Source: Rhodospirillaceae bacterium (GTDB lineage: Bacteria; Pseudomonadota; Alphaproteobacteria; SP197). From it: 9,328 nucleotides of DNA. Location of the stretch: assembly GCA_018700655.1 (NCBI GenBank), contig JABIUG010000461.1:1-9328 (forward strand), given 5' to 3'. The notes under the pieces are model-generated. The model made no database searches. It worked only from the letters and a program-made list of their open reading frames with translations, and had not been told where the DNA came from. Below, in pieces: positions 6,012 to 9,328 of the stretch. The first letter of the stretch is position 1; the number at the start of each line of letters is the position of its first letter. The position numbers and the translations under genes are program-made.

Positions 6012-7475
6012 ATGAAGATCCGGGAAGCTTTGACCTTTGATGACGTTTCCCTGGTCCCTGCGTATTCGCAGGTCCTGCCCAATTCCGTCAGAACAACGAC
6101 CAGACTGACCAAGTCGATCGAGCTTGGCATACCCCTGTTGTCGGCTGCGATGGATACCGTCACCGAGGCCCCCATGGCGATCGCCATGGCCCAGAACGGC
6201 GGCCTTGGCGTGATCCACAAGAACATGACGGCTGATGAGCAGGCCAACGAGGTCCGCCGGGTCAAGAAGTTCGAGTCCGGCATGGTCGTAAACCCGCTCA
6301 CGATCGGGCCTGATGCGGCGCTTTCCGCCGCACTCGACCTGATGGAGGCTCATGGCATTTCGGGTGTTCCCGTGGTCGAGCCCGGCAGCGAACGTCTGGT
6401 CGGCATCCTGACCAATCGCGACGTGCGGTTTGCCAGCAATCCGCGCCAGCCGGTACGTGAGCTGATGACCCACGAAAACCTGATCACGGTGAAGGAAGGC
6501 GTGACCCGCGACGAAGCGATGCGCCTGTTGCACCAGCACAGGATCGAGAAGGTCCTGGTGGTCGATGACGAGCACCGCTGCATCGGCCTGATCACGGTCA
6601 AGGACATCGAAAAGGCACAAGCCCACCCTGATGCCTGCAAGGACGAGCATGGCCACCTGCGCTGCGGTGCGGCGACCGGGGTCGGCGAAGATGGCTTTGC
6701 CCGTGCCGAGGCGGTGATCGATGCCGGGGTCGATGTTGTCGTGGTTGATACCGCCCATGGCCATTCCCAGGGCGTGATCGATGCCGTCGCGCGGATCAAG
6801 AAACAGTCGAACTACACCCAGGTGATCGCCGGCAACATCGCCACCGCCGAGGGGGCGCGCATCCTGATCGACAACGGCGCCGATGCCGTCAAGGTCGGGA
6901 TCGGACCGGGCTCGATCTGTACCACCCGTGTTGTCGCCGGTGTCGGCGTGCCCCAGCTCACTGCGATCATGGACGTCGCCGAGGAAGCCGCCAAGACCGG
7001 TACCCCGCTGGTCGCAGATGGCGGCATCAAGTTCTCGGGTGATTTCGCCAAGGCCGTGGCAGGCGGCGCGAATGTGGCGATGATCGGCTCGCTGCTGGCC
7101 GGCACCGATGAGGCCCCCGGCGAGATCTTCCTGGTCGGCGGGCGCTCCTACAAACAATACCGCGGCATGGGTTCGCTGGGCGCAATGGCGCGCGGCTCGG
7201 CCGACCGCTACTTCCAGCAGGATATCTCCGATGTCGTGAAGATGGTGCCCGAAGGTATCGAGGGCCGGGTCGCCTACAAGGGCCCGGTGCATCACATCGT
7301 GCATCAACTGGTCGGCGGCCTGCGCTCATCGATGGGTTACACCGGCAATGCCGATCTCGATGCCATGCGCAGCCAGTGCAACTTCGTGCGCCTGACCAAT
7401 GCGGGCCTGCGCGAAAGCCATGTCCACGACGTTACGATGATGCACGACGCGCCCAACTACCACACGGAGCGCTGA
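6012..7475 (+). CDS. guaB: Inosine-5'-monophosphate dehydrogenase
   Basis: Oxidises IMP to XMP with NAD+, the first committed and rate-limiting step to GMP, in the cytoplasm as a tetramer/octamer. The 487 residues match E. coli GuaB (488). The N-terminal TIM-barrel segment has the typical EALTFDDVSLVPAYS and P-L-L-S-A-A-M-D-T-V-T-E. Two CBS domains occupy about residues 93-205. The barrel resumes with the IMP loop GIGPGSICTTRVVAGVGVPQ, where C303 is the catalytic cysteine (E. coli C305). ADGGIKFSGDFAKA and the flap YRGMGSLGAM follow, then the catalytic R399-Y400 pair (E. coli R401-Y402). ATG 6012 is preferred over GTG 6006 because GAGG sits five bases upstream of it. No obvious terminator follows; a small TGACG-TT-CGTCA palindrome (7481-7492) lies in the 51-base gap to the next gene. 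Confidence 0.97.
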   Translation: MKIREALTFDDVSLVPAYSQVLPNSVRTTTRLTKSIELGIPLLSAAMDTVTEAPMAIAMAQNGGLGVIHKNMTADEQANEVRRVKKFESGMVVNPLTIGPDAALSAALDLMEAHGISGVPVVEPGSERLVGILTNRDVRFASNPRQPVRELMTHENLITVKEGVTRDEAMRLLHQHRIEKVLVVDDEHRCIGLITVKDIEKAQAHPDACKDEHGHLRCGAATGVGEDGFARAEAVIDAGVDVVVVDTAHGHSQGVIDAVARIKKQSNYTQVIAGNIATAEGARILIDNGADAVKVGIGPGSICTTRVVAGVGVPQLTAIMDVAEEAAKTGTPLVADGGIKFSGDFAKAVAGGANVAMIGSLLAGTDEAPGEIFLVGGRSYKQYRGMGSLGAMARGSADRYFQQDISDVVKMVPEGIEGRVAYKGPVHHIVHQLVGGLRSSMGYTGNADLDAMRSQCNFVRLTNAGLRESHVHDVTMMHDAPNYHTER

Positions 7476-7526
7476 CCTTTTGACGTTCGTCATGATCGGT
7501 TTCAGCCCGTGCGAGCCAGAGGCACA

Positions 7527-8045
7527 ATGGTGACGCTGCGAGCCGCCCGCCAATCCGACGCTCCAGCGATTGCGCGCGTCCACGTCGAAAGCTGGCGCAC
7601 GACCTATGCCGGCATGTTGCCCGACAGCTATCTCCTGAGCCTGGATGTCGATCAGCGCACCGTCTTCTGGGCGCGCCTGCTCAAGCCCCGTGGCGACAGC
7701 GTCGTCGTCGCCGAGGACGAAAAGGCCGGTGTCATCGGTTTCGGCAGTTGCGGGCCGATCCGGCCGGAGGAACAACCCCAGAGCGGCGACGGCTGGCTGG
7801 GCGAGATCTACACGCTTTACCTGCTGAGTGACTGGCACGGGCAGGGCCTCGGCCGCTCGATGCTGGACTGGCTGCTGCAACGCCTGCGCGCCCGTGGTCT
7901 CGATCGCATCCTGCTCTGGGTTGTCGAAGCCAATCCGACCCGGTTTTTCTATGAGGCGATGGGCGCAAAGGTCATCGCGCGCCGGCGTGAACCGTTCGCC
8001 GGCGTCTTGCTCGACGAACTTGCCTATGGCTGGAGCCCGTCATGA
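7527..8045 (+). CDS. GNAT family N-acetyltransferase
   Basis: Predicted acetyl-CoA-dependent acyltransferase, 172 residues, a normal length for a single GNAT domain. Visible features are the N-terminal TLRAARQSDAPAIARVHVESWRTTYAG (helix 1 of the fold, with the W-R-x-x-Y-x-G element frequent in this subgroup), the central strand V-I-G-F-G-S-C, and motif A. In motif A, Y-T-L-Y-L is followed by W-H-G-Q-G-L-G-R-S, the pyrophosphate-binding Q-x-x-G-x-G loop. Motif B is W-V-V-E-A-N-P-T-R-F-F-Y-E-A-M-G-A. The substrate cannot be read from the sequence. The ATG at 7527 has AGAGG just upstream; a GTG at 7509 would add six residues without a ribosome-binding site. Its stop overlaps the start of the next gene (ATGA). 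Confidence 0.9.
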   Translation: MVTLRAARQSDAPAIARVHVESWRTTYAGMLPDSYLLSLDVDQRTVFWARLLKPRGDSVVVAEDEKAGVIGFGSCGPIRPEEQPQSGDGWLGEIYTLYLLSDWHGQGLGRSMLDWLLQRLRARGLDRILLWVVEANPTRFFYEAMGAKVIARRREPFAGVLLDELAYGWSPS

Positions 8046-8476
8046 CAGAGACCACCGCGACAGAGCCTGTGATCAGGATCCGCGAGATTGACCATGTCGT
8101 GCTGCGTGTCGCCGATATCGAGCGCAGCCGTGCTTTCTGGCGCGACGTCCTGGGTTGCCCTGTCGAACGCGAACGCCCCGATCTGGGCCTCTACCAGATG
8201 CGCGCCGGGGCCTGCCTGATCGATCTCGTCCCGGTCGACAGCCAGCTCGGCCGCATGGGCGGGGCAGGGCCGGACAGGGAAGGCCACAACATGGACCATG
8301 TCTGCCTGCGCGTGGAACCCTTCGACGAAGCCGGAATCCGCGCCCATCTCGCCCACCATGGCATCGAAACCTCAGCCAGCGGCCAACGCTACGGCGCCGA
8401 AGGCAACGGCCCCTCGCTCTACCTCCAGGACCCCGACGGCAACACCGTAGAACTCAAGGGACCGCCCGAAGCGTGA
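8042..8476 (+). CDS. VOC family protein (glyoxalase/dioxygenase-like)
   Basis: Vicinal-oxygen-chelate fold protein of 144 residues made of two beta-alpha-beta-beta-beta modules. Module 1 is IDHVVLRVADIERSRAFWRDVLG; module 2 begins MDHVCLRVEPFDEAGIRAHL and ends LYLQDPDGNTVELKG. Predicted metal ligands by position are H18, H86 and E137, with D61 (in CLIDLV) where the fourth ligand is usually Glu or Gln. The reaction is unknown: relatives include glyoxalase I-like enzymes, dioxygenases and fosfomycin/bleomycin resistance proteins, and this short form is often annotated only by fold. It overlaps the GNAT gene by 4 bp, so the two are probably translated together. Confidence 0.88.
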   Translation: MTETTATEPVIRIREIDHVVLRVADIERSRAFWRDVLGCPVERERPDLGLYQMRAGACLIDLVPVDSQLGRMGGAGPDREGHNMDHVCLRVEPFDEAGIRAHLAHHGIETSASGQRYGAEGNGPSLYLQDPDGNTVELKGPPEA

Positions 8477-8486
8477 TGGTTCACTT

Positions 8487-8584
8487 GCTCACCCCACAAC
8501 CGTGTTCCGCTCTCCCCCACGAGGGAGAGGGACGCGGAGACTTGGGCCGGTTCCTTGCCGGCCCTAGACGTAGCTGGGTGAGGC
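8487..8584. repeat. Palindromic dispersed-type intergenic repeat
   Basis: The block opens with CTCACCCC and closes with GGGTGAG, its near reverse complement, and carries two perfect 7-bp hairpins. These are CTCTCCC (8510-8516) with GGGAGAG (8523-8529), and GGGCCGG (8544-8550) with CCGGCCC (8558-8564). The CTCTCCC/GGGAGAGGGA core resembles repeats scattered in intergenic DNA of many proteobacteria. A related core recurs at 8654-8674. No T tract follows these stems, so they are not classic terminators. Confidence 0.55.
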
Positions 8585-8651
8585 GGCAGGGTGGTACCGC
8601 CAGGCGCGGAACAAATTGGAAAGCGCCAACCCGCGCGACCCCTAACCCCGG

Positions 8652-8685
8652 CTCTCTCCCCGGCGGGGAGAGGGAGATTTTTTTT
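8652..8685 (+). terminator. Intrinsic terminator immediately upstream of guaA
   Basis: CTCTCCCC (8654-8661) and GGGGAGAG (8665-8672) form a perfect 8-bp stem with a GGC loop. The stem extends by a T-G and a C-G pair and is followed, three bases on, by eight consecutive T (8678-8685). It is 23 bases before the guaA ATG. It may end the guaB-GNAT-VOC transcript or act as an attenuator in the guaA leader. Confidence 0.7.
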
Positions 8686-8708
8686 GAGTCGAAGAGAGAA
8701 GGTTACCC

Positions 8709-9328
8709 ATGACGACGACGCCCCATACCGAACAGGTTCTGATCCTCGATTTCGGATCGCAGGTCACCCAACTGATCGCGCGCCGGGTGCGCGAGGCAGG
8801 GGTCTACTGCGAGGTCCTGCCCTGCACCGTGTCGGATGCGCGCATTCGTGAGTTCAACGCCAAAGCGATCATCCTTTCGGGCTCGCCCGCCTCGACCACC
8901 TGGGAAACCGCCCCTTCGGTGCCCCAGGCGGTGTTTGATGCCGGCGTGCCGATTATGGGTATTTGTTATGGCGAGCAGACCCTGTGCGCCCAGATGGGTG
9001 GTGCGGTGGAAACCTCCGAAAGCCGCGAATTCGGCCGCGCCTTCCTCGACATCAAGGAAGATTGCGCTTTGTTCGACGGCGTCTGGCAACCAGGCGAGCG
9101 CCATCAGGTCTGGATGAGCCATGGCGATCGGATCACCGCCATCCCCGAAGGTTTCCGCGTCGTTGCGACGTCGGAGGGCTCACCCTTTGCCGCCATCGCC
9201 AACGACGAAAAACGCATCTATGCCGTCCAGTTCCACCCCGAGGTCGTGCACACGCCAGACGGCGGCAAGCTGCTCGCCAACTTCGTCCACAAGGTTGCAG
9301 GGTTTGCCGGTGACTGGTCGATGGCGGC
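8709..9328 (+). CDS. guaA: GMP synthase (glutamine-hydrolysing), N-terminal part; cut by window end
   Basis: Converts XMP to GMP using ATP and glutamine, the step after GuaB. The visible 206 residues cover the class I glutamine amidotransferase domain, starting LILDFGSQVTQLIARRVRE. The catalytic triad is C86 in GICYGEQ, H176 and E178 in VQFHPEVVHTPDG. A tail (LLANFVHKVAGFAGDWSM) then leads toward the ATP-pyrophosphatase domain, which lies beyond the window. The start is supported by AGAAGG six bases before the ATG. Two residues differ from the form I know best: SGSP (57-60) where SGGP is common, and Glu in place of Met after GICYG; both are near the active site but neither removes a catalytic residue. 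Confidence 0.96.
   Translation, partial: MTTTPHTEQVLILDFGSQVTQLIARRVREAGVYCEVLPCTVSDARIREFNAKAIILSGSPASTTWETAPSVPQAVFDAGVPIMGICYGEQTLCAQMGGAVETSESREFGRAFLDIKEDCALFDGVWQPGERHQVWMSHGDRITAIPEGFRVVATSEGSPFAAIANDEKRIYAVQFHPEVVHTPDGGKLLANFVHKVAGFAGDWSMA

Noticed and set aside
5820..7307. Long minus-strand reading frame (495 codons) opposite guaB
   Set aside because: It mirrors guaB, is rich in His/Asp/Gly as expected for the antisense of a GC-rich gene, has no recognisable domain, and ends in the inverted repeat.
8477..8708. Purine or other riboswitch before guaA
   Set aside because: The hairpins are simple GC-rich palindromes of a repeat type; I see no purine or PRPP aptamer core.
1..9328. CRISPR array, toxin-antitoxin pair or defence cassette
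   Set aside because: No regularly spaced repeats, small paired genes or defence-family domains are visible on either strand.

Overview
The window looks like chromosomal DNA of a GC-rich alphaproteobacterium, probably Rhodospirillales-like. The evidence is the codon usage, the protein flavour (Ppx and RlmE overlapping, purine genes close by, a PotD-like binding protein with a twin-arginine leader) and GC-rich dispersed intergenic repeats. This placement is an inference from the sequences alone. All protein genes run on the + strand; the only clear minus-strand gene is a tRNA.

Layout. (1) 1-316: the 3' tail of a gene resembling the C-terminus of a large serine recombinase. It lies in DNA of about 55% GC by hand count of the first 300 bases, lower than the genes that follow, and is a probable remnant or edge of a mobile element. 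(2) 317-457: tRNA-Gln(CUG) on the minus strand with its own promoter and a downstream intrinsic terminator. (3) 507-4292: three information-processing genes: recQ (DNA helicase), a Ppx/GppA phosphatase, and rlmE (23S rRNA 2'-O-methyltransferase). The last two overlap by 4 bp and are surely co-transcribed. (4) 4310-5624: a self-contained unit of promoter, twin-arginine-exported PotD-like solute-binding protein and terminator, with no permease or ATPase in the window. (5) 5628-5908: a GC-rich repeat whose arms form a long imperfect inverted repeat. (6) 6012-8476: guaB (IMP dehydrogenase) followed by a GNAT acetyltransferase and a VOC-family protein that overlap by 4 bp. (7) 8477-8708: a hairpin-rich intergenic region ending in a strong intrinsic terminator just before guaA. 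(8) 8709-end: the glutaminase half of guaA (GMP synthase), cut by the window edge.

Functionally, guaB and guaA are the two consecutive steps from IMP to GMP. Ppx/GppA acts on polyphosphate or pppGpp and so sits next to guanine-nucleotide metabolism. RlmE matures the large ribosomal subunit. I see no CRISPR array, toxin-antitoxin pair, phage cassette or clearly new multi-gene system. The points most worth a second look are the inverted repeat before guaB, the terminator that guaA transcription apparently has to pass, the orphan binding protein with an altered polyamine pocket, and the recombinase remnant beside the tRNA.
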